Origin: Candidatus Arthromitus sp. SFB-turkey
GTDB lineage: Bacteria; Bacillota; Clostridia; Clostridiales; Clostridiaceae
NCBI RefSeq assembly: GCF_001655775.1
Contig: NZ_LXFF01000033.1
Location: forward strand, 1-64,000
Direction of reading: 5' to 3'
Length of the DNA stretch: 64,000 nt
The stretch's first letter is position 1; the number at the start of each line of letters is the position of its first letter. Positions 8,541 through 17,116 of the stretch are shown here, in pieces. Below the pieces are notes generated by a model, which was not told the origin of the DNA, did not search any database, and worked only from the letters and a program-made list of their open reading frames with translations. The position numbers were made by a program, and so were the translations under genes.

Positions 8541-9767
8541 ATATTTAAAAAGATTTTAATAATTGGTGGTGGAATTGCAGGGCTTAGCTCTGCAATCTCT
8601 TTATGTAAAAAAGGATTTTCTTCTAATGATATTTTTATTTTAGAAAGAGAAGCAGAACTTGGAGGAACATTAAAATATAATTTAGATGGAAACTATGGGT
8701 TAATTACTTTTGATAGTTTTGTAACTTCTTATGAGTTTTTGAATTTTTTAATTGAAGATTTAGAAAGCTTAAAAGTAGAATATTTATTAAATACTTGTGT
8801 AACTTCAATTAATGATAAAAAAGTAAGTGTTATATCTAAAGATTTGGGAAAAATTGATATAGAATTTGAGATTTTAATAATTGCAACTGGAAGTAAACAA
8901 ATTTTAAATTTACATTCTTACATATACGATGATAATATTTTAAAATCTTTAAGTACAGGGGTGTTTTTCCAAAAAAACATATCAATAAACGGATTATTGT
9001 TATCAAAAGATATTTTAATTACAGGAACTAGTTCTAGAGAATTATTTTTAGCTAAAAGAACTATTCTTGAAGGTGGAAGTGTTAAAGGGATAATTGAAAA
9101 AGGGGACAAAATAGTAAGCAATGACCTTGGTTTAATAAATTTTATGAAAGTAAATAAAGTTAATATATACCTAAATTCTGTCATTGAAAAAATAACTAAA
9201 ACCCATTTAGGATTTCAAAATTATTTAGATGTTTTAATTAATATTAACAGTAAAAACCATAAAAATATATTATGCGGTAAAATAATATGTCCATTTAAAT
9301 ATTTACCTGAAACTAAATTTTTAAATAATTACGTTGAAACTGGAGATTTAAATGAAATAACTATAAATGATAAATTTATGACAAGTAAAAAAGGAATATT
9401 TTCTATAGGTAATTCTTGTAATTTATATACAAATACCGATTCTATTTATGTAGATTCTGATTATTTGGCACAGAGTGTTTTAGATTTCGTAAATGGAAAA
9501 AATAATGAACTTGATAACATAGAGATTTGTTATGATAAAAAAGAGATTAAGCTTATAACTCCTAAGTATATAACAAATAAAAAAGATCAAAAACATTTGA
9601 TTATTTTATTAAGTCAAAAAAATATATCTAAAAATATAAAAGTTATGATAAATAATGAGGAATTTTTTGATTTTAGAGTTTTAAGATTTGAAAATTACAT
9701 AGAGATTTTACTTAATTTAGAATTGTATTTAAATGAAATAAATAAGGTTAATATTTTACTTAATTAA
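8541..9767 (+). CDS. FAD/NAD(P)-dependent oxidoreductase, probable ATA start
   Basis: About 409 residues with an N-terminal dinucleotide-binding motif (IIGGGIAGLSSA), the adjoining LEREAELGG, and an ATGS second motif (IIATGSKQ). The sequence style matches the clostridial flavoproteins found with anaerobic glycerol-3-phosphate dehydrogenase, but is diverged. No ATG fits. The open frame has a GTG at 8529 with no well-placed SD. AAAGGTGGGG lies 6 bases before an ATA at 8541, which gives the family-typical N-terminus FKKILIIGGG. I therefore place the start at ATA 8541, with GTG 8529 as the alternative. The substrate is unknown. It is the last gene of the rightward cluster. Confidence 0.7.
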   Translation: MFKKILIIGGGIAGLSSAISLCKKGFSSNDIFILEREAELGGTLKYNLDGNYGLITFDSFVTSYEFLNFLIEDLESLKVEYLLNTCVTSINDKKVSVISKDLGKIDIEFEILIIATGSKQILNLHSYIYDDNILKSLSTGVFFQKNISINGLLLSKDILITGTSSRELFLAKRTILEGGSVKGIIEKGDKIVSNDLGLINFMKVNKVNIYLNSVIEKITKTHLGFQNYLDVLININSKNHKNILCGKIICPFKYLPETKFLNNYVETGDLNEITINDKFMTSKKGIFSIGNSCNLYTNTDSIYVDSDYLAQSVLDFVNGKNNELDNIEICYDKKEIKLITPKYITNKKDQKHLIILLSQKNISKNIKVMINNEEFFDFRVLRFENYIEILLNLELYLNEINKVNILLN

Positions 9768-9803
9768 AGCAAAGATTTTAAAGTTCTTTGCTTAAATTGT
9801 TTT
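9766..9803. terminator. Bidirectional terminator
   Basis: Arms AAGCAAAG and CTTTGCTT (9767-9774 and 9786-9793) with flanking A and T runs lie between two convergent genes. The right arm overlaps the stop codon of the reverse gene. Confidence 0.6.
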
Positions 9804-10418
9804 TTTGAGACATTTTTTACATAATATTGAATTTGATTTTGAAATTTTTATGTAGTCTCCATCTTTAATTTTATTTTCACATACATAACAGATTAAATCT
9901 TCTTTCTTTAATGTTTTTTCACTAGATTTTATTGGTATTTCAGAATTTTTTTTACTATTTAAAGATTTAGAATATAAAGTTTTTTCAGTAGGAACTTCTC
10001 TTTTTTTAATTGAAATATTAATATCAAATAAATGATTTTCAAATAATAGTAATTCAAAACGAGGATTTTCTTTATCATAGAATTCTTCAATAAATATTTT
10101 TGTTATTTGAGAGTCATTTAAAATTATTCCGCTTTTTTCAACTCCATCGAATATACTTTTAGTTATATTATTTGTATCAGGATGTTTTTTTTCATATTTA
10201 TAAAATACCTTTAAAATAGCAGTAAGAGATGTATTAAATGTTATATTTGGATATTGACGCTTTATTTCATAAGCAATATGTTCTTCATATACACCATATC
10301 TATCATAATATTTTCCAGAATTATAAGGAAGAATATATCTACCATTTCTTGAATGAAGCTTGAAATTCGATTTAGAGATTGGAGTTCCAGAAACGATTAT
10401 TTTTACTATATTTTCCAT
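9792..10418 (-). CDS. RusA-like resolvase domain fused to a zinc ribbon
   Basis: A 208-residue protein. Residues 1-130 match RusA-family Holliday junction resolvases, including the landmark HPDTNNITKSIFD and NDSQI. RusA uses three Asp residues. Here Asp81 and Asp102 are present, but the second Asp of the PDxDN motif is Asn83. A linker rich in Lys and Ser leads to a C-terminal zinc ribbon with Cys177, Cys180, Cys200 and Cys203. RusA genes usually come from phage, but no phage genes surround this one. Activity is doubtful; DNA binding is likely. Confidence 0.7.
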   Translation of the reverse strand: MENIVKIIVSGTPISKSNFKLHSRNGRYILPYNSGKYYDRYGVYEEHIAYEIKRQYPNITFNTSLTAILKVFYKYEKKHPDTNNITKSIFDGVEKSGIILNDSQITKIFIEEFYDKENPRFELLLFENHLFDINISIKKREVPTEKTLYSKSLNSKKNSEIPIKSSEKTLKKEDLICYVCENKIKDGDYIKISKSNSILCKKCLKKTI

Positions 10419-10447
10419 AAATTCTCCTTAAAAATGAAATATTTAAT

Positions 10448-10476
10448 TTGATAATAAAAAATTTTTTAATTATAAT
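10448..10476 (+). promoter_or_regulatory. Promoter of tsaD
   Basis: TTGATA (10448-10453), a 17-base spacer and TATAAT (10471-10476) lie 59 bases before the tsaD start. Confidence 0.6.
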
Positions 10477-10489
10477 ATAAGATATAACA

Positions 10490-10511
10490 AAATTTGAAAA
10501 TTTTCAAATTT
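10490..10511. promoter_or_regulatory. Perfect 22-bp palindrome in the tsaD leader
   Basis: The arms AAATTTGAAAA and TTTTCAAATTT abut with no spacer, a few bases after the predicted transcription start of tsaD. It could be an operator or an mRNA hairpin that affects initiation. Confidence 0.55.
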
Positions 10512-10535
10512 ATGGTTTAGGAAGTGGTTTAACTT

Positions 10536-11540
10536 ATGAAAGACATGATTGTATTGTCAATAGAAACAAGTTGTGATGAAACATCTGTTGCAATAGTAAA
10601 AAATGGAAGAGAAATATTATCTAATAAAATATTATCTCAAATAGATATACATAATGAATTTGGTGGGGTTGTTCCTGAAGTTGCTTCTAGAAAACATTTA
10701 GAAGTAATTAATTTGGTTGTTGATGAGGCACTTAAGGAAGCAGAAATTAAATTAAATGATGTTGATCTTATAGCAGCAACTTATGGTCCAGGACTTGTTG
10801 GAGCGCTTTTAGTTGGGCTTCAATATGCAAAAGGATTAAGTTATGCATTAAATAAAGAGTTTATAGGTGTAAATCATATAGAAGGGCATATTAGCTCTTG
10901 TTTTTTAGAGTATAAAGAATTATCTCCTCCTTTTATGAGTCTTGTTATTTCTGGTGGTCACACTATTCTTTTAAACGTGGTAGATTATGGAGTTTATGAA
11001 AAAATCGCTGAAACTAGAGATGACGCTATAGGTGAAGTTTTTGATAAGATTGCTAGAAAGTTAAATCTTTCGTATCCTGGAGGGCCTAATATAGAGAGAT
11101 TTGCTAAAGATGGAGATGAAAATTCAATTAAGTTTCCTAAAAGTAAATTTGAAGATGATACACTAGATTTTTCATATAGTGGTTTAAAGTCATCAGTGCT
11201 CAATTACATAAATCAAAATAATTTAAACAAGATTGACATAAATAAAGAAAATGTATGTGCTTCATTTCAAAAAACTGCTGTAGATATGTTAATACAGAAT
11301 ATTGAAAAAGCGTTTAATATATATGGGGGAAGTAAGCTTTGTATTGTTGGAGGGGTTTCATCAAACGAGTATTTGAAAAATAGATTTAAAAGTTATTTTA
11401 GAGATGTTGAAATTTATATCCCTAGTAAAATTTTATGTACAGATAATGGTGCTATGATTGCATCTGCAGCATATTACTCTTATATAAAAAATGGGAGTAG
11501 TGATTATACCTTGAATGTTTCACCAAATATAAAATTTTAG
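10536..11540 (+). CDS. tsaD: tRNA N6-threonylcarbamoyladenosine transferase TsaD
   Basis: A 334-residue protein of normal family length. It opens with the ASKHA nucleotide motif (LSIETSCDET), carries the metal-binding His114 and His118 (VNHIEGH), and has SGGHT and the C-terminal GGVSSN and DNGAM motifs. It transfers the threonylcarbamoyl group to A37 of ANN-decoding tRNAs in the cytoplasm, working with TsaB, TsaE and TsaC, none of which is in the window. The SD is AGGAAGTGG. The predicted hydrolase gene follows at 11559. Confidence 0.95.
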   Translation: MKDMIVLSIETSCDETSVAIVKNGREILSNKILSQIDIHNEFGGVVPEVASRKHLEVINLVVDEALKEAEIKLNDVDLIAATYGPGLVGALLVGLQYAKGLSYALNKEFIGVNHIEGHISSCFLEYKELSPPFMSLVISGGHTILLNVVDYGVYEKIAETRDDAIGEVFDKIARKLNLSYPGGPNIERFAKDGDENSIKFPKSKFEDDTLDFSYSGLKSSVLNYINQNNLNKIDINKENVCASFQKTAVDMLIQNIEKAFNIYGGSKLCIVGGVSSNEYLKNRFKSYFRDVEIYIPSKILCTDNGAMIASAAYYSYIKNGSSDYTLNVSPNIKF

Positions 11541-11558
11541 GAATTGTGGTACAAAATT

Positions 11559-12578
11559 ATGAAATTTATAGAACATTCAAATTCAGTATATAAAAGCAAT
11601 AGGAAATATGTAAGTCCTAAATCAAAAAAAATAAGAAAGATAATTATTGAATCTATTATTTTTATTTTTGTTTTAACTATATTAGCAGGTGTTTTAAGTG
11701 AAGCCGTCCAGAATAATAATTCAATTATGGCTTTAAGAAGTTCACATAGACTTGGAAGTTATGGAGAACATAAGATTGCTTATGGGGTTTCAGGAAGCGG
11801 ATCTACAATTGTATTATTTGAGTCTGATATAGGAGAAACTCTTTTACAGTGGAATCCTATAATATTAAATTCAATTAGTGGTACTAGAATGATATATTAC
11901 GATAGATTAGGATATGGAGGAAGTGATTTTTTTAAGAAAGAAACCACTGTTGAGTTACAGAGTGAAATATTAAATAATCTTGCAACTAATACTGGATATA
12001 GTGGAAAATATATGTTGGTTAGTGAAGGATATGGTTCTCTTATACATTTAGAATATTTGAAAAAATATACAGATAAAGTTCGGGGAATGATATTAATTAA
12101 TCCTTTTATTTTTCAAGAAAATGGAGATAATAAAAGTTATTTTGAGAATTTATATGAGAATTTAAATATTAGTGTTATGAAATTATTATCAAGTTTAAGT
12201 ATTCCTAGAATTTTAGAAAAATTTTCTATTTTAAATAATCCTTATATTAATTTGTATAAGGAAAAGGCCAGTTCTAGAAATAAAGATAATTATTTAAGTA
12301 GGATGATGAGTAAAGATTATTATAGTACAATACTTAAAGAAAAAAGTAGTATGAAAAAATATTTAGAAAATTTAGATTTAAATAATTTTGGAACTTATGA
12401 TATACCTATTATAATTATAGAATCAGAGAAAAATAGAAGTGATGAATATGAGAATATGCTTAAGAAGCATTTTAAAAACTTAGAAATAATTTATTTTGAA
12501 GACACAAGCGAATTTACATATACAAATTCTGAATATTTAATAAATTTAATTTCAAATATGAATTCTAGAATAGAATGA
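11559..12578 (+). CDS. Membrane-anchored alpha/beta hydrolase fold, catalytic triad lost
   Basis: About 339 residues. One N-terminal membrane anchor at about residues 24-44 is followed by an alpha/beta hydrolase fold. The strand and helix pattern is clear (RMIYYDRLGYGGSD, then MLVSEGYGSLIHLEYLKKY, then GMILINPF). At the nucleophile elbow, where GHSxGG is expected, the sequence is SEGYGS, so the Ser is Gly. The C-terminal His region also lacks His (DTSEFTYTN). Catalysis by the usual mechanism is therefore unlikely. A TTG at 11544 opens the frame but lies too close to AGGA; ATG 11559 is the more likely start. The next gene, htrA, starts 32 bases after this stop. Confidence 0.65.
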   Translation: MKFIEHSNSVYKSNRKYVSPKSKKIRKIIIESIIFIFVLTILAGVLSEAVQNNNSIMALRSSHRLGSYGEHKIAYGVSGSGSTIVLFESDIGETLLQWNPIILNSISGTRMIYYDRLGYGGSDFFKKETTVELQSEILNNLATNTGYSGKYMLVSEGYGSLIHLEYLKKYTDKVRGMILINPFIFQENGDNKSYFENLYENLNISVMKLLSSLSIPRILEKFSILNNPYINLYKEKASSRNKDNYLSRMMSKDYYSTILKEKSSMKKYLENLDLNNFGTYDIPIIIIESEKNRSDEYENMLKKHFKNLEIIYFEDTSEFTYTNSEYLINLISNMNSRIE

Positions 12579-12610
12579 AAATAATTATTAACTTGGAAGG
12601 AGTTGTATAT

Positions 12611-13807
12611 ATGGAAAATAATTTTGAAAATGAAAAAGAATATAGTAGTGTATCAAATAATAGTGTTAAGCCAGTTATAAAAAATAGTAATAATGGTTCT
12701 AGAAAGAGTTTAAGTATTTTGTTATTGGTGTTATTAATTTTAATAAGTTCTATTTTAGGAAGTTTATTTACAATATATGTAGCACCTAAATTAGGTTTTT
12801 TTGAAAAAACCCCATTATATTCTAAAATTTCATCATCTACTGGAGTTGAGTATGTGGGACCTACATATTTTAATGAGACTGAAGAGGCACTTACAGTTAC
12901 GGAAATAGTTAAAAGAGTTGGGCCAGCTGTTGTTGGTGTTAGTACTCAATCAATTGTAGATAGAGGTTTCTTTGGACTACAACAACAAGAAGGTATAGGA
13001 TCTGGGTTTATAATAAATGAAGAAGGGCATATTTTAACTAATTATCACGTAATTGAGGGAGCTCAAACTGTTAAAGTTATATTTTATGATGGTGTAGAAA
13101 CAGATGCAAAAGTTATAAATTATGATGAGGCAAATGATATAGCATTACTAAAAATTACGGATTCAACAGTTACTGTTCCAGCTACAGTTGTTTTAGGTAA
13201 TTCAGATGAATTATTAGTTGGTGAATCTGTTGTCGCTATCGGTTCTCCTCTTGGAAAAGAGTTTTTAGGAACAACCACAACAGGAGTTGTGAGTGCACTT
13301 GATAGAGATATAACTATAGAGGGTAAAACTTTGAAGCTTCTTCAAACAGATACAGCAATAAATCCTGGTAATAGCGGAGGACCTCTTATAAATTCTAGGG
13401 GAGAGGTTATTGGAATAAATACAGCTAAATTTGGTGGAAGTAGTGGTGTAACAAGTATTGAAGGTATAGGATTTGCAATACCAATAAATCAAGCTAAACA
13501 AAAATTAGATGAATTATCTAAACCTATACTTAGAATTGGAATTAAAGGAAGAGTTATTGATGCAGAGATTTCAAAGAATTTGAATTTACCAGAAGGAATT
13601 TATGTTGTTGAAGTTGAGGCATTTTCAAACGCTGAGCGTGCAGGTATAAGACCAGGAGATGTTGTAGTTAAGTTTGGTGGAAGAGATGTTAAAACTTTTG
13701 ATGATGTTAATGAAATAAAAGCTCAACATAATTTAGGAGATACAATTAAGGTTGTAGTTTATAGAGAAGGTAGTGAAAAGACCTTAGATCTTGTTTTAAA
13801 TGAATAG
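12611..13807 (+). CDS. htrA: HtrA-type membrane serine protease with PDZ domain
   Basis: A protease of 398 residues. A cytosolic N-terminal tail of about 34 residues precedes one TM helix (about 35-57). A trypsin-like domain carries His146 (TNYHVI), Asp176 (NDIALL) and Ser255 (GNSGGP), and a C-terminal PDZ domain spans about 305-398. It acts outside the membrane in protein quality control. The open frame extends to 12575, but ATG 12611 has GGAAGGAG 8 bases ahead and gives the standard HtrA layout. A strong terminator follows. Confidence 0.92.
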   Translation: MENNFENEKEYSSVSNNSVKPVIKNSNNGSRKSLSILLLVLLILISSILGSLFTIYVAPKLGFFEKTPLYSKISSSTGVEYVGPTYFNETEEALTVTEIVKRVGPAVVGVSTQSIVDRGFFGLQQQEGIGSGFIINEEGHILTNYHVIEGAQTVKVIFYDGVETDAKVINYDEANDIALLKITDSTVTVPATVVLGNSDELLVGESVVAIGSPLGKEFLGTTTTGVVSALDRDITIEGKTLKLLQTDTAINPGNSGGPLINSRGEVIGINTAKFGGSSGVTSIEGIGFAIPINQAKQKLDELSKPILRIGIKGRVIDAEISKNLNLPEGIYVVEVEAFSNAERAGIRPGDVVVKFGGRDVKTFDDVNEIKAQHNLGDTIKVVVYREGSEKTLDLVLNE

Positions 13808-13820
13808 GGATTAATAAATT

Positions 13821-13858
13821 AAAAGCATAGTACTTTGAAATTAGTACTATGCTTTTTT
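13821..13858. terminator. Bidirectional terminator
   Basis: 14-bp arms (13821-13834 and 13843-13856), perfect, with A and T runs on both sides. It separates htrA from the convergent gene ending at 13857. Confidence 0.9.
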
Positions 13859-14288
13859 AATGATTTGAAAAGAAATAAATTTTATTATTATCGAAGATAA
13901 ATATGAAATTTTCATATTGAAAAATATTATTTAAATTTTTTGATAATATTTTTGAAATTTTATCTTTAAGATTATTATTTAAAAAATATAGTTTATTAAT
14001 ATTAAAATTTTGTATTTCTAACAAAGAGTTTTTAAAATTTTCAATTTCTGTAGTATTATTTAATTCAAATTCTCCATTTATAATATTAGTATCTATATTG
14101 TATGTAACGTATATGTTTTTAGAATTTTCAGGAAGATTATTTGGAATCCATCCATTTTCTATATATGAAGAAGCTTCAGCAAGATTTTTAAATGAAATAT
14201 TTTTTGTGTCATTAAATAAGAAGCGTAAAGATATAAATATGATTAAAATTACAATAGGAATAAATAAAAATTTTGATAAAGTTTTCAT
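13857..14288 (-). CDS. Membrane-anchored protein of unknown function
   Basis: A 143-residue protein with one N-terminal hydrophobic anchor (about 7-24). The remaining domain has a GWIPNNLP segment followed by Asn-rich beta-type sequence. Similar short envelope proteins with a Trp-Ile-Pro then Leu-Pro signature occur in Firmicutes, but I cannot name the family. The gene starts 12 bases after the ABC-F stop, with an AAGGAG SD, so it is the second gene of that reverse operon. Confidence 0.6.
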   Translation of the reverse strand: MKTLSKFLFIPIVILIIFISLRFLFNDTKNISFKNLAEASSYIENGWIPNNLPENSKNIYVTYNIDTNIINGEFELNNTTEIENFKNSLLEIQNFNINKLYFLNNNLKDKISKILSKNLNNIFQYENFIFIFDNNKIYFFSNH

Positions 14289-14300
14289 ACTAAGTACTCC

Positions 14301-16208
14301 TTAGATTAATTTTTCCCATTCTTCGTATAGTGTTGAAAGGGTTTGTTTTAGTTCATTTATTTTATTGTTAATTTCGTTTAATTTTTCATAATTAGAGTAA
14401 ATTTCTTTAAGTGTTAATTGTTCTTGAAGATTTGAAATTTCATTTTCTGTATTTGTAATATCATTTTCTATTTTTGAAATTTTTCTAGAAATTTCTTTTC
14501 CTATTTTGCTTTTCTCGTGAACTTTTGGTTTATTTTGAGTTTTTGGCTTTGAAGATTTTTCACCATTTATTACACTGTCTATCGTTATAGAAGTATCAAA
14601 TCTATGAGGGTTTTGTTGTTTATTTATGTAATAATCATAATTTCCAATATATTCAATTAAACCGTCTTTTTTAAATTCATAGATTTTGTCTACAACTTTA
14701 TTTAAAAAATATCTATCGTGAGATATTATTAAGCAAGTTCCTTCAAAATTAATTATGGCATTTTCCAATATTTCTCTTGTGTAAATATCTAAGTGGTTTG
14801 TAGGTTCATCCATAAATAAAACATTTGAATTTGAAAGTATTATTTTAATTAGATTTAATCTACATTTTTCTCCTCCACTTAATAAGGATATTTTTTTGTA
14901 GATATCATCATTTTTAAATAAAAAATTTGATAAATGTCTTCTTATAGTTTGAGTTGTAACGTGAGGAAATGAATCGTGAATTTCTTCAAATATTGTTTTT
15001 TCATTGTTTAAGTCAGATTGTTCTTGATCATAATAACTAATATTTAAACCTGTACCATATGTTACGGTTCCATTTGTTTGATTATCTTTTCCACATAAAA
15101 TTTTAAAAAGAGTACTTTTTCCAATACCGTTATGTCCTATTATTGCAATTTTTTCATTATTTGTAACAGAAAGATTTATATTTTCAAATATTTTTTTATC
15201 ACCATAGTATTTTGAAAGATTTTTAACTTCTAAAATGTCATTTCCCGTTTTTTCAATAAATTCAAAATTAATGTTATTGATTTTAGAAGATGATTTAGGT
15301 TTTTCAATAAGCTGAATTTTGCTTAATCGTTTTTCCCTACTTTCAGCTGCCTTTATACGTTTTTCACTGTGTTTTGTTCTATAATTTTTAATAATTTCTC
15401 TTTCACGTTTTAAAAATTTTTGTTGAACGTTATATTTATGTAGAAGTTCATTTTCATAATTTTGTTTAAGTTCTAAAAATTTTGTGTAATTAGAATTGAA
15501 AGTTAAAATTTTTGAATTTTCAAGTTCAAATATATGAGTTACAATTTTATCTAAAAAATATCTATCGTGAGATATTACAATTAAAGTTCCTTTATAACTT
15601 TTTAAATAATTTTCTAGCCATTCAATAGATTCTAAATCTAAGTGGTTTGTTGGTTCATCAAGTAATAAAATATCAGGCTTTTTAAGTAAAAGTTTTGCTA
15701 GATCTAATCGTTTTTTTTCACCACCACTTAAATTTTTAGCTTTTCTATTTATTTTTTCATCACTAAAATTTAAATATTTTAAAACTTTTAGAGTTTCGCT
15801 TTTATATGTATATCCTTCGTTTATTTTAAATTTATTTATTAATTCCGTATATTCATTTATAAATTCTTGATTTTGATTAGCTTCAAGAATTTTTTCCAAT
15901 TCATTTATTCTATTTTCCATTTTTATTAAATTTTCAAAGACTAAAAGAGCATTTTCATAAATAGTCATATCTTCATTGAAGTTAGAATTTTGAGTTAAAT
16001 ATCCAAGAGTTTTGGATTTGTTTATAAAAATTTCTCCAGAATCTTGAGGTATTTGATTTGTTATTATTTTTAAAAGTGTTGATTTTCCACCTCCATTTTG
16101 ACCAATTAATCCAATTTTATCTCCATCATTTATGTTAAAAGAAATATCATTTAAGATTGTATTTATACCAAAGCTTTTATAAATGTTTTTAAGACTAATG
16201 ATAAGCAT
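14301..16208 (-). CDS. ABC-F family ATPase (Uup/YdiF-like)
   Basis: A 635-residue soluble protein with two ABC domains and no membrane segment. The P-loops are GQNGGGKS (36-43) and GHNGIGKS. Both halves carry the LSGGEK signature and the LLDEPTNHLD and FMDEPTNHLD Walker B motifs. The linker between the domains is long, charged and helical, and the C-terminus has a coiled-coil tail, the arrangement of Uup/YdiF-type ABC-F proteins. ABC-F proteins act on the ribosome; some give antibiotic resistance. This layout favours a housekeeping translation factor over a resistance protein, but sequence alone does not decide. Confidence 0.88.
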   Translation of the reverse strand: MLIISLKNIYKSFGINTILNDISFNINDGDKIGLIGQNGGGKSTLLKIITNQIPQDSGEIFINKSKTLGYLTQNSNFNEDMTIYENALLVFENLIKMENRINELEKILEANQNQEFINEYTELINKFKINEGYTYKSETLKVLKYLNFSDEKINRKAKNLSGGEKKRLDLAKLLLKKPDILLLDEPTNHLDLESIEWLENYLKSYKGTLIVISHDRYFLDKIVTHIFELENSKILTFNSNYTKFLELKQNYENELLHKYNVQQKFLKREREIIKNYRTKHSEKRIKAAESREKRLSKIQLIEKPKSSSKINNINFEFIEKTGNDILEVKNLSKYYGDKKIFENINLSVTNNEKIAIIGHNGIGKSTLFKILCGKDNQTNGTVTYGTGLNISYYDQEQSDLNNEKTIFEEIHDSFPHVTTQTIRRHLSNFLFKNDDIYKKISLLSGGEKCRLNLIKIILSNSNVLFMDEPTNHLDIYTREILENAIINFEGTCLIISHDRYFLNKVVDKIYEFKKDGLIEYIGNYDYYINKQQNPHRFDTSITIDSVINGEKSSKPKTQNKPKVHEKSKIGKEISRKISKIENDITNTENEISNLQEQLTLKEIYSNYEKLNEINNKINELKQTLSTLYEEWEKLI

Positions 16209-16348
16209 TATTTCACCTGTATATATAAATTTTTTATTTATTGGTTACAATAAAAATTATTTACCATTTTATCATAATTCAATTATAAAATTAAAATTTA
16301 ATTAGGGGTGAATTGTAAAAAATATTTATAATTGTAATTATTATGTAA

Positions 16349-16362
16349 TGTAAACGTTTGGA
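16349..16362 (+). promoter_or_regulatory. Candidate cre (CcpA) site ahead of the sialic acid operon
   Basis: TGTAAACGTTTGGA fits the cre consensus TGWAARCGYTWNCW at 13 of 14 positions, 54 bases before nanE. No ccpA gene is in the window. The site implies repression by preferred sugars, which would be usual for this pathway. Confidence 0.45.
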
Positions 16363-16415
16363 AAAAAGATTAAAATTAAGTTACAGAAAGAATTTCATAA
16401 AACGGAGGTATTTTT

Positions 16416-17081
16416 ATGTTAAATAAAGTTAGAGGTGGACTTATTATATCTTGTCAAGCACTTGAAGACGAACCTCTTTGTAGTCCTTTTATAATGGGAA
16501 GAATGGCTAAAGCTGCAGAACAAGCAGGAGCAGTTGGAATTAGAGCTCAAGGAGTTGAAGATATAATTGAAATTAAATCAGTTACTAATTTGCCAGTTGT
16601 TGGAATTATAAAAAGAAATTATGATGATTCACAAATTTATATAACGGCAACGAAGTTTGAAGCTGATGAATTATTGAAAACTAAATGTGAAATGATTGCT
16701 TTAGATTCAACAAATAGAGTTAGACCTAATGGTGAAAAATTGGAAGATTTAATTAAATACATTAAAAATAGTGGTGTGCTTGTTATGGCAGATATATCAA
16801 ATTATGAGGAAGCTTTGAAAGCACAAGAGTTAGGAGTAGATTGTGTTTCAACAACTTTATCGGGATATACAGATTATACGAAAAAATTAGATTCTCCAGA
16901 TTTTGAATTAATAGAAAGACTTGTTAAAGATTTAAATATTCCTGTAATAGCTGAAGGAAGAATAAATACGCCAGAAGATTTGAAGAAAGTATATGATCTA
17001 GGAGTTTATTCAGCAGTTGTAGGCTCAGCAATTACAAGACCACAGCTAATTGCTAAAAAGTTTATAGATGTTATTAAATAA
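16416..17081 (+). CDS. nanE: N-acetylmannosamine-6-phosphate 2-epimerase
   Basis: A 221-residue TIM-barrel enzyme that converts ManNAc-6-P to GlcNAc-6-P. The residues established as important in clostridial NanE are at identical positions: Arg43 (GIRAQG), Lys66 (GIIKR), Asp126 (ADIS) and Glu180 (IAEGR). The SD is CGGAGG. It is the first gene of the nan operon. It serves here as the reference for the diverged paralogue at 11-652. Confidence 0.95.
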   Translation: MLNKVRGGLIISCQALEDEPLCSPFIMGRMAKAAEQAGAVGIRAQGVEDIIEIKSVTNLPVVGIIKRNYDDSQIYITATKFEADELLKTKCEMIALDSTNRVRPNGEKLEDLIKYIKNSGVLVMADISNYEEALKAQELGVDCVSTTLSGYTDYTKKLDSPDFELIERLVKDLNIPVIAEGRINTPEDLKKVYDLGVYSAVVGSAITRPQLIAKKFIDVIK

Positions 17082-17116
17082 GTTTGATAATTAATTAATT
17101 TTCAGGAGGTGGGGTT

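Noticed and set aside
9792-10418. Prophage remnant signalled by a RusA-like gene
   Set aside because: No other phage genes, attachment repeats or integrase nearby; base composition is the same as the flanks.
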